The notes: generated by a model from the letters alone, not told the origin. Shown: positions 42,422 to 54,389, counted from the stretch's first letter. The stretch: DNA of 64,000 bases from Nansenia antarctica (GCA_963989245.1 OZ022345.1:23973196-24037195), one strand, 5' to 3'. Program-made: numbers and translations.

Positions 42422-42939
42422 TTTGATAAGGACTCCAGGTGGACTCCATTGGCCAATATGGCAGAACCAGTGAGAAACAAATGAAATCTTTGAGAAAGAA
42501 GATACAAGAACACAGTGTCTCACAGAGCCACAAGCTAGCAGAAGAAATAGTAGAAAAACAAACAAAACAAAAAACAGGGTGAAAACACTTTGGAGTCAAA
42601 CTTTCTGAAAACACAAGAGGAGTGTCTAGCCTCCACTAAGAATGTCTTCAATATAGCATATTATATTGCCAAACATAATAGACCATACACAGATCACCAT
42701 GCAGAAAGCCCTTCTTAACCTCAGACATGCAATTGATACCATTCCTGTGAGTAGTGCAGATTGGGAAAGAGGTTTTTCAGAAATGAATAATGTTGTCACA
42801 CCTTTGCGCACACAACTGAGAATTGAAAACACCTCAGCTCTTATCTTTATTTAACTAGTTGGACCTCCTCTTGAGTGTGACCCCATGAAATATGTAAAGA
42901 AGTGGGTGCCTACTAGAAGATCTGCTAGTCGTAAACTTG
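42422..42939 (+). pseudogene. hAT-derived KIAA1586/ZNF862-like pseudogene, copy B2
   Basis: Third copy, with the same lesions as B1. Confidence 0.6.
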
Positions 42940-43306
42940 TTTATATTTGTGTGTGTGTAGATGGGCAAATCTATATGTATATATGCATGCAGACATGTTT
43001 GAGAGGGAGGGGTGGGTGGAGGGGAGGGAGAAAAACAGAAAATATTCATGCCTTTTTCAATGTATCAATCTTCTATACAGTTTGTATGTCTTGTCTTCTG
43101 GTGTTAGTAACGTTAGCTATGTAGCTGGCTAGCTACGGTAGCCTATTGTCATTGTGGTGCTCGCACCTACGTTATCTAGCTCGTAGCTCGGATGCTACGT
43201 TAGCATCAATTTAGCTAATCATAACATAGCAGCGAGAGTAATGTTAGCTAGCCATGTAGCTACTAGCTAGCTATGTGTTGTGGTGATGGACAGACTTCTA
43301 AATGGC

Positions 43307-43836
43307 CAGGGTTTTTCCTGCATAGAGAATTATGAGGCGGCCGCCTCCGTCATATTTCTAGCCGCCTCCAGCTCTCGACAAACTGACGGTCGTATTTTCT
43401 ACAAGCGTTGCACTCGGTGGATTTCTGTCATTTCTAACTGCAATTGCGGCACTGCGCCGACGTGGTGGCGGGGGCGCTGTTTCGCAAATAAGTTAGCTTT
43501 CGTTTCTGCTAGCAAAATAGCTGATAGTATGTTGACTGCTCAAGGAGAATACATATTTGAAAGTACAGAATACCTGAGAGCCTTATATTGCATTATATTA
43601 CATTATATTTTGAATGGTCATCTGGTGCCTGAATATTGTGTTTTCCTTTACATAAATAATTCCACCATAAATTGATGCAGAAAGGGCACAAATTGGTGCA
43701 TATTAATTCACCAGAAAGCAAGAAATTAAGTGTTTGATGTTAAAGGACCCCCAGACAGCCCTGCTTCATGGGTCCCCCCCGATGTCAAACACCACTGGTA
43801 CCACCTCCGCCTCATTTTGAGCCAGGAAAAACCCTG
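43307..43836. mobile_element. Non-autonomous DNA transposon, CAGGG termini (copy B)
   Basis: 530 bp, ortholog of 2598-3127, with the same ends and ATGGC flanks. Confidence 0.7.
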
Positions 43837-44424
43837 ATGGCCATGTTGGCATTCAAGTTGGCTAAACATAGCAGTGAGTCTGCCCTGTGTCTGGGGCTGT
43901 TTGACAGAGGCAGTTACAGTAGTAGTAGTAGCAGTTCGCCGAAGTAAAGGTGTCTGTGTTTAATTGCGGGCCCACAGACAGCCCCCATACATCAGCTGAT
44001 CATTTAAAGGGGTGGCCGTCTGAGTAATGTGCATGTCATACGCTGCTTTGTTTTATAAGAGCAGCAGCTATTACCCAGAGTGCTTTATATAGACACTGTT
44101 AAACAGAGAGAGACAATACAGCCATTATTTTGAGGAAAATTAAGTGATACATTAATCGAACAGTAAAAAAATATATTGTTAGACTAATTGTTAAATTAGT
44201 CATTAGAGTAACCGACTAATCGAAAAAATAATCGCTAGATTAATCGTTAGAAAAATAGTCGTTAGGGACAGCCCTATCAATGACGCAAACAACTTGAGCC
44301 AATTCATTGTCACATGCTCATTAACCTAAACGAGCCACTCTCTCATGCTTGTTAAACTAAAATATGTCAGCAGTGTGTCTGGTGATATGTGTTTATAACC
44401 TTAGGACTCCAGTTCCCAGTATGC
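43837..44424. other. Non-coding, shared with copy A
   Basis: Ortholog of 3128-3715, including the one-ended hAT remnant ending GGGACAGCCCTA (44,276). Confidence 0.45.
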
Positions 44425-44432
44425 ACCAGAAG

Positions 44433-44625
44433 TAGGGGTGTAACGGATCACCTAAGTCACGGATCGGATCGTGTCACGGTTTTTGAGTCACGGATCGGAT
44501 CATTTTTCGGATCAACACAAAACATACAAATAAAAATAAAAAGCTTTTTCCTCGAATTCTGTAAAAACACCACTTTTACTGTGTAAAACCCAACAACATT
44601 CAAGATGTCAAAACTGGTATATATA

Positions 44626-44673
<48 letters not shown>

Positions 44674-45844
44674 CATAACATATTCTACACTCAAACATTA
44701 GGCTACATATTAAACAGAAACACACATTCAATGTGTGAATGTGCAATAATACTATGTGCAATATGACAACCCTCGTGCACATAAGGTTCAGAGATAGGAA
44801 ATGTTAGGATATTTATAGCATAGCATAGAGTACAGCACAGTGTTTTATTTGTATAGTATAGTATAGTGGATAGTGTATATAGCCTTTATTTATGTAAACC
44901 AGCTCTTTTCCCTTCTTGTTTTTAGTAGTTTTTTCCTAGCACCAGGGGAGCCCCCCCTCACAAATGTCGTTGTATGGTACCTGTAATATATCAATGACAA
45001 TAAAGACCATTCATTCATTAATTAATTAATTAATTCAACTTAAATGATGCAGTAGGAGAGAGGGAGGAGGCACCTGGTTGCAGCAGTGAATCACTGGGCT
45101 CTTTAAAGCAGACAAATAAACATGTTTTCTGCTACTTTTAACTATATAATAAAGTGAAACCTTAGTTTAAACATGGTATGAAAAAATTGGCTACATTATC
45201 AGAAGTTATCAAGCCTTTTTCGTGCCTCCCGTCAACACTCCCGTCAAATGTGTGGCCATGCTCGTACGACTTTCTCGTTGCACAACGCTTAAACACCGTA
45301 ACTTTTTTATCAACCACACTTCCAATGACACTGTCCATCATTGTTATAATTGACAGAGAAGCCAAAGTGTTCCCATACATGGGATTTAAATGACGAGGGA
45401 GGTATTTAGAGTTCTTCTCTGTCGCCAACATTAGCAGCACTCGCCATGAAACACTTGGGCTGCGTTCGTAAATTTGCTCTGAGAGCGCCGGAGAGCACAC
45501 TGGGTCCGACGTCATAAAGGGACCAAGTAATTTGATTGGACAAGAGGCGTTCCATGAATGCTGATCAGATTCCAGAGCGAATTTACGAACGCAGCCTTGT
45601 TGTTCTGGATTTTTTCCCCCATTATCAACCTATCATTGCGCTTTAGAGTAAAAGAAAGCACGCAACTGTCGCGTCTATCTTTTCATGGCAACTCTACATT
45701 GTGATTTACAAGGGATATTAACTAATATTAAGTAATATTATTACTTGGTTACATTTTGCAATTGATCCGCGGTACACATGCGTGCCGAACCGTGGGGGGC
45801 GATCCGTACGGATCAGGGATTATCCGTGATCCGTTACACCCCTA
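44433..45844. mobile_element. Non-autonomous hAT element (copy B, no gypsy)
   Basis: TAGGGGTGTAAC ends and ACCAGAAG duplications (44,425-44,432; 45,845-45,852). It is the uninterrupted ortholog of 3724-9399. It carries a longer (TA)n tract (44,619-44,670), a LINE tail with (ATTA)n and the 139-bp MITE. Near the left end it keeps about 80 bp (TTTTTCGGATCAACACAA...) missing from copy A. Confidence 0.92.
45458..45596. mobile_element. 139-bp palindrome-ended MITE (copy B)
   Basis: Ortholog of 9020-9158, with ends GGCTGCGTTCGTAAAT and its inverse. Confidence 0.7.
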
Positions 45845-45852
45845 ACCAGAAG

Positions 45853-47864
45853 CATGTGCAGAAGTTGCAGATACGCAAATGTTATCTGTGTTGGAGTGCC
45901 ACTTGCTTTGGAGCCAAGGCCTCTGAACAGAGCCACAAGCCATAGTGGTTGAAATCTTTCCCTATGAAATGGGACAACCCTTCAAGACCCTGATACGTCA
46001 TCAGTAGTGTCATAGAAAAGCATTGACGCTCGGTTTTACACTATTAACGGATCAAAGTCATCAAACAAAAAAGAACAATGCTTCATTATCAGACCATGGC
46101 AGAATAGGTGATCTGTAGGCTATCATCCTGTGCTCCTACCCTGCCAGTCTGCACTGAGATAGGAAAACGCGATAAGAACTTCGCGGCTGAACTTAAGGTA
46201 AATTTCAGGCATCATCTGCCATCAAAGGGGGGAATGCAACATGAAGTATGTCAAAATGCACCAGTATCATGCACAGATCAGCCTTAAAACATGTAACGTT
46301 AGATAGATAACATTAGACACGGAGGGCAGATTTATTTTCATGGCGTTCCGAAATTCGATGTGACAGGAACGCTGGAGAAACAGCCGCTGTTAGTCAGAAC
46401 ATGATATAACCCATCAATAATATTACATAATAACAACTGCTTGGATTAGATTGCGTGTTTTGGTTTAATAAGTGCCATAGCTATAGCGTCATATGCCATC
46501 AAAGAGGAGAAATGCGACATGAAATAGGTCCTAACGCATGACTATCATTCACAAATCAGCCTAATGTTTGATAGATAACTTTACATCAAATCCATCACCC
46601 GCTGTCAAACGACACATGTAAGATTATTATTATATTTTTTTTAAACAGGATTGTACATCTGAGAAATGTGAATCGCGCTCCGATGACATGGTGTATTTCT
46701 ATGGGGAGGCTGTGCCTGGCGCTTCTATTGGACAGGGGCGCGCCGGGGCGCTCATACAATCTCTGCGTTTGTTGCAGAGGAACAGGGTGACAAACGCACA
46801 GATATGAGTGCTCCATTGTCTTGCTTTTGGTAGTCTAATGGAAGTGCCCAGGTTATAGTTTAGCTATTATTGTCCTCTACTGCTGAGCACCAAAACCCTC
46901 AGATCTTAAACTTGGCTGAAGCGCGCTGGACTTTGGAACGGTGTATTTCTATGTTAAGCATAGGCACAGCACATCGGCATATATTGGTTATTTTTAGTTA
47001 TATATTTTTGGTTATGCTTGTTATAAAAAAAGGTCTACAATGCATTGAATGACATTAAACTAAGATAATGAGATAATTTTCATAATTTTTCTAATCTTTA
47101 TTACCAAGTAATCACAGAGTAAAAAGTAATGACATGTGTGGTTGTCTTCCGCATTGCCTAGAGCGGAATCAGATTTCTGTAGATAATTCGCAATGCATCC
47201 TGGGAGGTAGGGTTATGGCTCCGAAATCTAACGTGGTCCCAAAAAATCTCCAAACTGAGCCGTGGATAGCCCTCCCCCTCCCCCCTAGCCCCCGATGAAA
47301 ACATGAAACGGAGCAGGAGGGGTGAAACAGTAATAGGGGTGAATTGGGATCGGGCCTTACTGTGCATCACGTAGCAGAGCATGGCGAGTTTGAAAAGCTG
47401 ACCGCAGAGAAGGAGAAGAAAAAGGCAGAGAAAGTGTACAGACACAACTCGGCCAGCCTAGCAAAAGGTTTGTGGAGATTTTTTAAAAGACTTTTAAAAC
47501 ATTTAGGCCTAGGCCTCGCTTTATCGGATGCTCTAAATGTCAATTGTCTCACCCACACTAATTTTCTTTTTTTTATTATCCTATTAGTATTAGGCTATTA
47601 TTTGATAGGTATCGGCAGTATATCGGCCGATATTTCTCATAGATTATCTGTGATCGGTATCGGTGGCAAAAAACAGTATCGGGGCAGAAGTGACAACATC
47701 TCTGGGGTCTGTAGAATATAATGACTGAACACAGAGTTCAAGAGAGACTTATCAATGCCACAATAGAAGAGACCAAAGAGGCACTGTCAAACTAAGTATT
47801 GACTGTTACAGTAGTACACTATTAACACCATAGAGCACTGACTAGGAGTTGTCCAATGAATACC
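45853..47864. other. Non-coding, shared with copy A
   Basis: Matches 9408-10,082 and 11,319-12,611. It holds the empty target GTCCTAAC (46,528-46,535) of the A-only 1.2-kb hAT. Near 47,620 it has an extra GGCCGATATTTCTCATAGAT stretch relative to copy A. No gene is supported. Confidence 0.5.
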
Positions 47865-47872
47865 ATTTTAAC

Positions 47873-49035
47873 TAGGGTTGGGTACCGAAAACCGGTACCG
47901 GTATGGTACCGGTTACTTTACCTCCGGTTCCTCGTTTCGGTTCCTCTGTCGCCCCCTGGTGTCTGAAACGGACGTTACATGCAACCGCACGTGACATTGC
48001 CTGTTAGTTCCAGTGCATGTAATCCGAGACTGAATCGCTCTCAACAAGTGCGAGGCGACGCGCATGCAAAACAGTTTTGTGATTGGTCTGAATTTAGCGG
48101 GACATTTTGATTTCAGGAAATCCCTCTCCTTTGCGTCTCTCCATCACTTTAACAACGACATTGGCAGGGGGAAAGAATTGGAGTCTAATTTTTATTGACA
48201 ACGGATTTACATGCTGGAAAAACATGCATCTAAAATTCAGGGAACATTTGGACAATAAGAGACACAAGGAAGCTGTGGTTGCGCGGTCTAACTACAGGGC
48301 AATATGCGTGGGGCAAAAATAATCTAAAATCATCACGAACATCATCATGTCGCTGTCATCAACGGTAAAAGTTGGTTTTCTTTAACTCAGCTGATGCATT
48401 ACCTTGCTGTTGATTGTTTACCGAATGCTCCATCTGACTGTCACACTGTGATTTTACTTGTGTAAACAGTTAATGAGTAACGTTAGCCCGTTTTGTGCGT
48501 GTACTCTCATGTAGGCCTACTTCATATTGATGAGCTGATAATCTTTCAGTGTGTGTGTGTGTATGTATGTGACTGTCAGTCACAAGTTTATATTCTACGG
48601 ATGTTGTTCAGTGCTGTATGCGCGTTCCTGGTTCTGTGTGTACTCTTGTATACTTCATATTCAATGAGCAGATTATCTTTCACTGTGTGTGTGTGTGTGT
48701 GTGTGTGTGTCTTGGGCGTATCTGTCAGTCACATGTATATTATACGGTAACCTATGTTCAGTGCTGTAGTTCCCCATGTTCTGCTGCAGCTGTAACATCA
48801 GGATATGTTCGTATTTTATCACCTTATATAAAACATCGCTGCTCGGCATTAATGGCGTGCACTCGGAAAATCGCGTCAGTGACCACCCCGCAACTGATGT
48901 GAAAAATCCTGGAGGAAACATTTATTTTTATTTTTATCAAAAGTACCGATTTAAGTACCGTTTCGGTACCGGTACCGTTTTTAAAGTATCGATTTGGCAC
49001 CGGTATCGAATAAAACCAAACGGTACTCAACCCTA
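47873..49035 (+). mobile_element. hAT derivative, 1.16 kb, copy B only
   Basis: Ends TAGGGTTGGGTACCG and the inverse CGGTACTCAACCCTA. The 8-bp duplication is ATTTTAAC (47,865-47,872; 49,036-49,043). The empty site is 12,612-12,619. ACCGGTACCG repeats lie near both ends. It contains a TTF-type finger remnant and GT microsatellites. Confidence 0.93.
48107..48322 (+). pseudogene. TTF-type zinc-finger remnant of a hAT transposase
   Basis: The frame contains SLIFIDNGFTCWKNMHLKFR and EHLDNKRHKEAVVARSN. This matches the F...GF..WK.....F..H..S..H..A pattern of TTF fingers in ZMYM/KIAA1586-like hAT transposases. The frame ends after about 70 codons. Confidence 0.6.
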
Positions 49036-49070
49036 ATTTTAACATTAGCAAATTCATCACATGAACTTAC

Positions 49071-49334
49071 CACCCAAATGTGTGTCCTCTATTTCCTCTC
49101 CCATCACATCTTTCTGCACCACTTTTCCTCCTTCCTCCTCTTCTTTCACCATCACTTCTCCCTCCTCCTCTTCCACTACCACATTCTGTTCCAGTGTTTG
49201 ACTGCAGTCCTCCAGGTTCACTGCCACCATCTCTGGACCCCGCTGTGTGCTTGTCTGGGCTGGAGAACCACAGTCCGAACCCAGGGAGTCTGTGGACTTG
49301 TGTTCAGACATGGTAGCTGGGCTGTGAGGTGGAT
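49071..49334 (-). CDS. Acidic N-terminal exon 1 of zinc-finger gene (copy B)
   Basis: Ortholog of 12,647-12,910 with the same splice sites and phase 1-1. Met at 49,311 begins MSEHKSTDSLGSDCGSPAQT. Changes from copy A are few (e.g. GKVVQKDVMGEE against GEVVQKDVIGEE). The 3' splice site is TTTACTACACAG, a 2-bp contraction compared with copy A. Likely partners are the finger exons at 41,540 and 38,885. Confidence 0.78.
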
Positions 49335-49607
49335 CTGTGTAGTAAACAAAGGAAGAGGCAGACATAGTGGAGAGTCAATTGCATTTTTTTTTTTTTTTCA
49401 ATTTTGGTTTTTGGTTTGTTGGTCCGGTAACAGAACCAAAATGTGCCCACTCGTTCACACACATTTATCAACAGTGATTCACACCAATATTTCTCAATAA
49501 AAACCAGACCATATGAAATGTAAATGAAAGGAGGGAAATGGAGAGAACTATCTAAATATCACTTTCCACTCATCCTAACATTAGACAACTTCATAACATT
49601 AACTTAC

Positions 49608-49883
49608 CATCCATCTCCTCCACATCCTCTACTCTTTCCTCCTCTTTCACCATCATGTCTTTCTCCACCACTTCTTCTCCTCCTTCCTCTTCTGTCACCA
49701 TCACTTCCTCCTCCCCCTCTTTCACTACCACATTGAGTTCCAGTGTTTGACTGCAGTCCTCCAGCTTTACTGCCACCATCTCTGGACCCCGCTCTGTGCT
49801 TGTCTGGGCTGGAGAACCACAGCCAGAACCCAGGGACTCTGTAGACTTGTGTTCAGACATGGTAGCTGGGCTGTAAGGTGGAT
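49608..49883 (-). CDS. Acidic N-terminal exon 2 of zinc-finger gene (copy B)
   Basis: Ortholog of 14,154-14,429. Met at 49,860. The protein segment is identical except in the short pre-Met part (PPYSPAT against PPHSPAT). That identity, beside the diverged neighbouring DNA, is compatible with a recent duplication or gene conversion. Confidence 0.78.
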
Positions 49884-49949
49884 CTGTGTAGAGTAAACAA
49901 AGGAAGAGGCACATATAGTGGAGAGTTAATTTCACAAACATACGGATTA

Positions 49950-50577
49950 CCAAAAACCTAACAGAGGTTAGGCACTACTATGAATTGTTGTGCTAAAGCG
50001 TCTTCCACATTGACGGGGCTGCAGCCTGATTCTCTACCCCTCTCTCTGAATGGTGCACTCTACACTGGATGGATTTAAAAGGAAATAGACTGGTCTAAGC
50101 AATATGGTGAACTCTCGTGCTAACACCAATCAAATGTTTTTGAATGCGCCCAGGATTCGTAACCAAGGCTAAGTCCTGTTTCCCTTTTTCACCCCTACCC
50201 CTTGTTCTGGAGAGCCACTCTCTTTTCGGCTTGCCCCTCAGAACAGTTTCAAGGGATAGTGGTTGAAAGCTTTCCCTATGAAATGGAATAACCCTTCAAG
50301 TCCCTGATACGTCATCAGTAGTATCATAGAAAAGCATGAACGCTCGCAATTCTACATCAGCATACTAGCGATTTTTTGTTATGCTTGTGATAAAGAAGAG
50401 GTCTATAATACATTGAAAGGACATTAAACTAAGATAATATGATGATTATCATCACTTTTACAAATGTATTAAAGAAGAACATAATGACCTTTGTGGTTTT
50501 CTTTTGTTGCTTGTGCGTTCGCCACTATCTTACCGATGATTCGCAAGGCATTCTGGGAGATTTCTCATAACACTAGA
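49950..50577. other. Empty insertion sites and shared non-coding DNA
   Basis: 49,950-49,957 (CCAAAAAC) is the empty site of the 7.1-kb hAT. 49,981/49,982 is the empty site of the DIRS element. The rest matches 30,626-31,221. Confidence 0.8.
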
Positions 50578-50666
50578 TTTGGAGTGTGCCTCTGAAACAA
50601 CTCTGTTTGGAGTGTGCCTCTGAAACAACTCTGTTTGGAGTGTGCCTCTGAAACAACTCTGTTTGG
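50578..50666. repeat. 28-bp VNTR, 3 units (copy B)
   Basis: Three units of the repeat present seven times at 31,222-31,418. Confidence 0.95.
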
Positions 50667-51019
50667 AGGGCCATGTAGCCCTAACACTTCACCCAACCCC
50701 TCCATCCCGACAAGAATCGGGACACTCTACCCCTACTTGTGAATGTGCAAAATGGAGGGGTAGGGCAAAACTGTAGGGGCAAGGGGTGTGTTGGGATTGG
50801 GCCTTACCATTTACGATCTAGCTACAGCTACATTAAAGTCAGCGTGTCTAGCTACAGCTACATTACAAGGTTGCTCACTTTATATAATAATACAAGGTTC
50901 CACACATGATATAATAATAGCTATTGAAACGCCTCCTTACAGTTGTAAAGTAAAACGTAGTTCGCTAGCTACTTCCCAGTGCGCACCTTTTTTACAGCGA
51001 AATAAGGTCCGTCCGTCTG

Positions 51020-51193
51020 GCCCTTATTTCGACTGAATATAGCCGTTCTATTGATTGGACCGGTATGTCCCCCACATATGAGCGAACGTGTAGTTGTGAA
51101 AATGTAAATGAAACATGCATGTACTGCACTTCTGGTTGAATACTAAACTGCATTTTGTTGTATATAGTTGAATAAAAGTGAATCTAATCTAAT
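51020..51193 (+). repeat. LINE-like 3' tail
   Basis: GTATATAGTTGAATAAAAGT followed by GAATCTAATCTAATT looks like the polyadenylation-type end plus (AATCT)n tail of a truncated LINE. A hairpin-forming pair CGAAATAAGG/CCCTTATTTCG lies upstream (about 50,998-51,030). Confidence 0.35.
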
Positions 51194-51349
51194 TAGTTCG
51201 TCAGAGATCTTTCCACGTTTGTTTGCGGTATTATTCCAATACAGCAGGTGGCGCTGTTGCAATTCTTCTTGTGTTCAAATTCGCGGGATGATTGGCCCGC
51301 ACAGATAGTGGGCTGGGTGGGAAGGCTGATTTGGCCTCTGATTGGTCAC

Positions 51350-51651
51350 TGAGAAAACGGAAGTTAGTGTGGGATGACGTACAACCCACCGACGGCGAAG
51401 CTAACGGCTAACTACTTGCTACATTCAAGCAGAGACAAGATACCTATTTTTTCATCAACGGAAGCTTAGAAAAACCCACGGTAAGATGGCACATTATATT
51501 CACTACAGCGTCACACGAGTTGGTATTGTCGCTGTCTTTCGACGTCATCGCCCGCGCGACACATGAGGCACTCTTTCTTCTCCGTCCCGCAACAGAGTTC
51601 GTGTTCGGTATAGATACATATAAACCTATATCCCTAACACCCTAACCCGAG
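51350..51651 (+). promoter_or_regulatory. EIF4A3: Probable EIF4A3 promoter and 5' UTR
   Basis: No TATA box near the start. An ETS-type site CGGAAGT (51,358-51,364) and a CRE-like TGACGTA (51,375-51,381) precede a CpG-containing stretch. Such sites are common in TATA-less promoters of housekeeping genes. The transcription start is not determined. Confidence 0.45.
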
Positions 51652-51817
51652 ATGACCATGGCCGCCCCGACCCCCGCTGCCCTGCGGACCAAGAGGCTGC
51701 TGAGGGAGGAGGACATGACCAAGCTGGAGTTTGAGACCAGCGAGGAGGTGGACGTCACCCCCACCTTCGACACCATGGGCCTGAGAGAGGACCTCCTCCG
51801 CGGGATCTACGCGTACG
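51652..51817 (+). CDS. EIF4A3: EIF4A3 exon 1 (exon-junction-complex DEAD-box helicase)
   Basis: The frame begins at ATG 51,652, with a second in-frame ATG two codons later in a better context (ACCATGGCC). The middle reads EEDMTKLEFETSEEVDVTPT and FDTMGLREDLLRGIYAYG, the diagnostic N-terminus of eIF4A3. It ends at a GTAGGC donor (51,818) in phase 1, splitting the Gly codon as in vertebrate EIF4A3. eIF4A3 is the RNA-clamping core of the nuclear exon junction complex. None of the helicase-core exons (Q motif, GKT, DEAD) is seen in the remaining 12 kb. So this is exon 1 of a gene with an unusually long first intron or an orphan exon. Confidence 0.9.
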
Positions 51818-52094
51818 GTAGGCCGGGGCGCCGCCAGCAGCACTAGGCCTCAGAGAGCTCAGAGAGTTAGCCCCGCGGGTTGTCTGAGTTACACTAACTC
51901 TGTTAACTACAGGGTCTTACTGCTAACTCATAGTTATATATAGAATACCTTCATCATATCATAAATATAACTGGTGCATCTTGACTGTTGTCCTCTCGCA
52001 TTGTTTGTTAGCTAAGAAGCTACAGCTAGCATGCTAACCCCCCAGAGTTCCTACATATTTATTTATTGAACCATTATTCATCATCTCACCCTCA

Positions 52095-52136
<42 letters not shown>

Positions 52137-52706
52137 CTCACCCTATTGTGTTTAGTAACATGTGTTTAGTAATTGAACTGTACACTTGGATCTAATTATC
52201 AGAGACATGGTTTGTTTGCTGCAGAGACAATGTTTGTTTAGAAATCATTCTGTGTGTGTGTGTGTGAAAAAATAATGCTCAAATCAAGGGGTCGATCTGG
52301 GCAACAATCGGTTTTAACACAATCGAACGTTTTATCAAGCTTATTTCTGTTCCGCTGAGGTGAAATCTAAAAAGTAACAGTTCTCTTCATAGCCATTATA
52401 CCTCTAGGTAAGGCACATACTTGGGGGTAGCCATATGGCCTCTCTCTATCACTCAGTATTATTGTGAAGTATACAATGTCGGTTTGTAAGCATATAAAGC
52501 TGTTGTGTCCAGACTCAGAGGTAGTGCTGGTTTATGTCCCATCCCATCGCACGCATACACACACACACACACAGTGCTGGTTTATGTCCTGTCCCAATAC
52601 CATAAACTAATGCAGGACAACAGCGTTGTCAGGAGAGCCGTTGGTTGCTTGGCTGAGGAGGCTGGACCTGGACATGTACTCCTGTACTTAACCCACACTC
52701 ACTCTA
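51818..52706. other. Intron-like, no gene seen
   Basis: Contains a (TA)n microsatellite (52,097-52,134) and a short CA tract (52,557-52,574). No EIF4A3 exon 2 is recognised. Confidence 0.5.
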
Positions 52707-52966
52707 GGGCTGCAACGATTAGTCGATATAATCGACGACGTCGATCATAAAAACTTGTCGACGTGGAATTTTAGTGTCGACTAATCGTATTTAAAAAAAA
52801 AAAACTTTTTATTTTATTTTACGGGAGCCATGCAAGAATCAGCTGGCTAAGTTTTAGCTAACGTTGTTAGCCAACTGGCTAACGTTATATTGTTAGGGTC
52901 GTAATGTTTATGTTAGCTTTACTGTTACATGTTGGAAAACAACGTCTCATGGACAGGGCTGTACAT
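52707..52966. mobile_element. One-ended hAT terminus
   Basis: TAGGGCTGCAACGATTAGTC, then palindromic CGACGACGTCGAT and GTCGACTAATCG motifs, mark the left end of a common fish hAT family. No right end (GTTGCAGCCCTA) is found downstream, possibly because of the MITE insertion and decay. Confidence 0.5.
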
Positions 52967-53750
52967 TAGGGGTGTAAATCACCAGCGTCATCACGATACG
53001 ATATTATATCGATTTGTTTGTATGACGATACAATGTTTGACGATATCACAATGTCAGTCACGATACGATTTCGATTCGATTCGATTCAAGATCGATATGA
53101 CGATATGATCGATATGACGCGATATCATATGCCAATCTAACACAATTATCAATTGTAATAAGTGGTAATTAACATACAGCTCATTAACACACACACACAC
53201 ACACACACAGGTTCAGAGAGACATCCAGTCGCACACACACACACACACACACGTGTCACACACGTCCAGCAGGTCTGATATTGGTCTGACTGGATTCGCC
53301 TCGAAGAGTAGATGTTAAAAAATATCTTTGGTGTCCAAAACGGTCAATGTATTCGCCCATTAGACTCCCGTTAGACGCACTCTCATTAGACGCACTCACA
53401 CAAGCCGAACATTTCCGAAGATCACCGGAGATTGCCGAACGCGAGAGGAGGAGGAGCCGAGAAGTGGAGCCGAGCCAGTAGACAGTCACACACGGTGAAT
53501 GCGAGTCACATTGCGAACGCGAGTATGTTAACGTGGTTCAGAGAGATGTTCCAAAATATATATTAAAAGGGATAGACTTACTGTCTCTCATCAAAAATGA
53601 AAAACATTCGTATCTTTTTCAAGTCTCTCTCTCTCTCTGCGCGCATAAGATGACGATATAGATCGATATTTTTACGTTGCATCGATGTAATCAGATCGTT
53701 AGTCAATGAATCGATGCATCGATGTGAATCGATGTATCGTTACACCCCTA
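52967..53750. mobile_element. hAT MITE, 784 bp
   Basis: Ends TAGGGGTGTAAATC and GTTACACCCCTA. The 8-bp duplication is CTGTACAT (52,959-52,966; 53,751-53,758). Same family as 18,287-19,081, with very similar interior. Confidence 0.93.
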
Positions 53751-53758
53751 CTGTACAT

Positions 53759-54128
53759 GCTATGAGCGTTTGTGCTATTAATTTATTTGCCCTGTGGCAC
53801 ACGTGTGACAGACAGAGGCGCTTGTATGTAACGTTACGTAGCAGGGGTTTTCCATGTTGAAGCCAGGAGAACGCGAGATGAAATGAAGTGAGGGGTGGTC
53901 ACTATTAAAATACCAGGTAGTCATGGTGGATGATCATGAATGATGCTTGAATGCTATTTCAATTATGTTGAGTCCACCAGCGAGGAAACTCAAACGGGTC
54001 ATACTGTAATACAAGGTGAGTTGTACTGCATGCAAGGCAAAGCATGCTTATGTGACTTATTTGAAACATGATTCTCTTAATTTTTGATTCCTAGTATTTA
54101 CAAAAAACATTATTCATATCTTTTACAG
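53759..54128. other. No feature recognised
   Basis: Non-coding. It ends with a possible 3' splice site (TCTTTTACAG, 54,119-54,128) ahead of the DUF4806 gene. Confidence 0.4.
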
Positions 54129-54322
54129 ATGGCTTATTTAAGGGCATGGAGAAAAAGAAGGGCTTAAGTAAAAAGCCTCATCCAGTCTTACGGCATTGCG
54201 TATGAGTACATTGCTAGTACTGTGCCTCGAAGTGATCCCGCGAAGTCCAATGCAGAAAGACGCTCTGACGCACCCAGATATATATGGCTTTTCAGAAAGA
54301 GACCTGGAAGACGTCCATACCA
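54129..54322 (+). CDS. Possible upstream exon of DUF4806 gene
   Basis: Lies between an acceptor-like TTTTACAG and a strong donor CA/GTAAGT (54,323). The phase needed to join the next exon gives RSDPAKSNAERRSDAPRYIW, but with a stop near its start. Another frame reads DALTHPDIYGFSERDLEDVH. The reading frame is therefore unresolved. Confidence 0.35.
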
Positions 54323-54389
54323 GTAAGTACAGAATTGACTTAACTTGGATGATGCACTGGTATTTAGGCCTACTGTCACTAAATATTAG

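Larger units (their letters stand above)
40869..43418. repeat. Tandem unit B2 (2,550 bp) with zinc-finger exon
   Basis: Second unit. I noted only a few base differences from unit B1, including 41,540 (T against G at 38,990) and 43,290 (C against T at 40,740). Confidence 0.95.
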
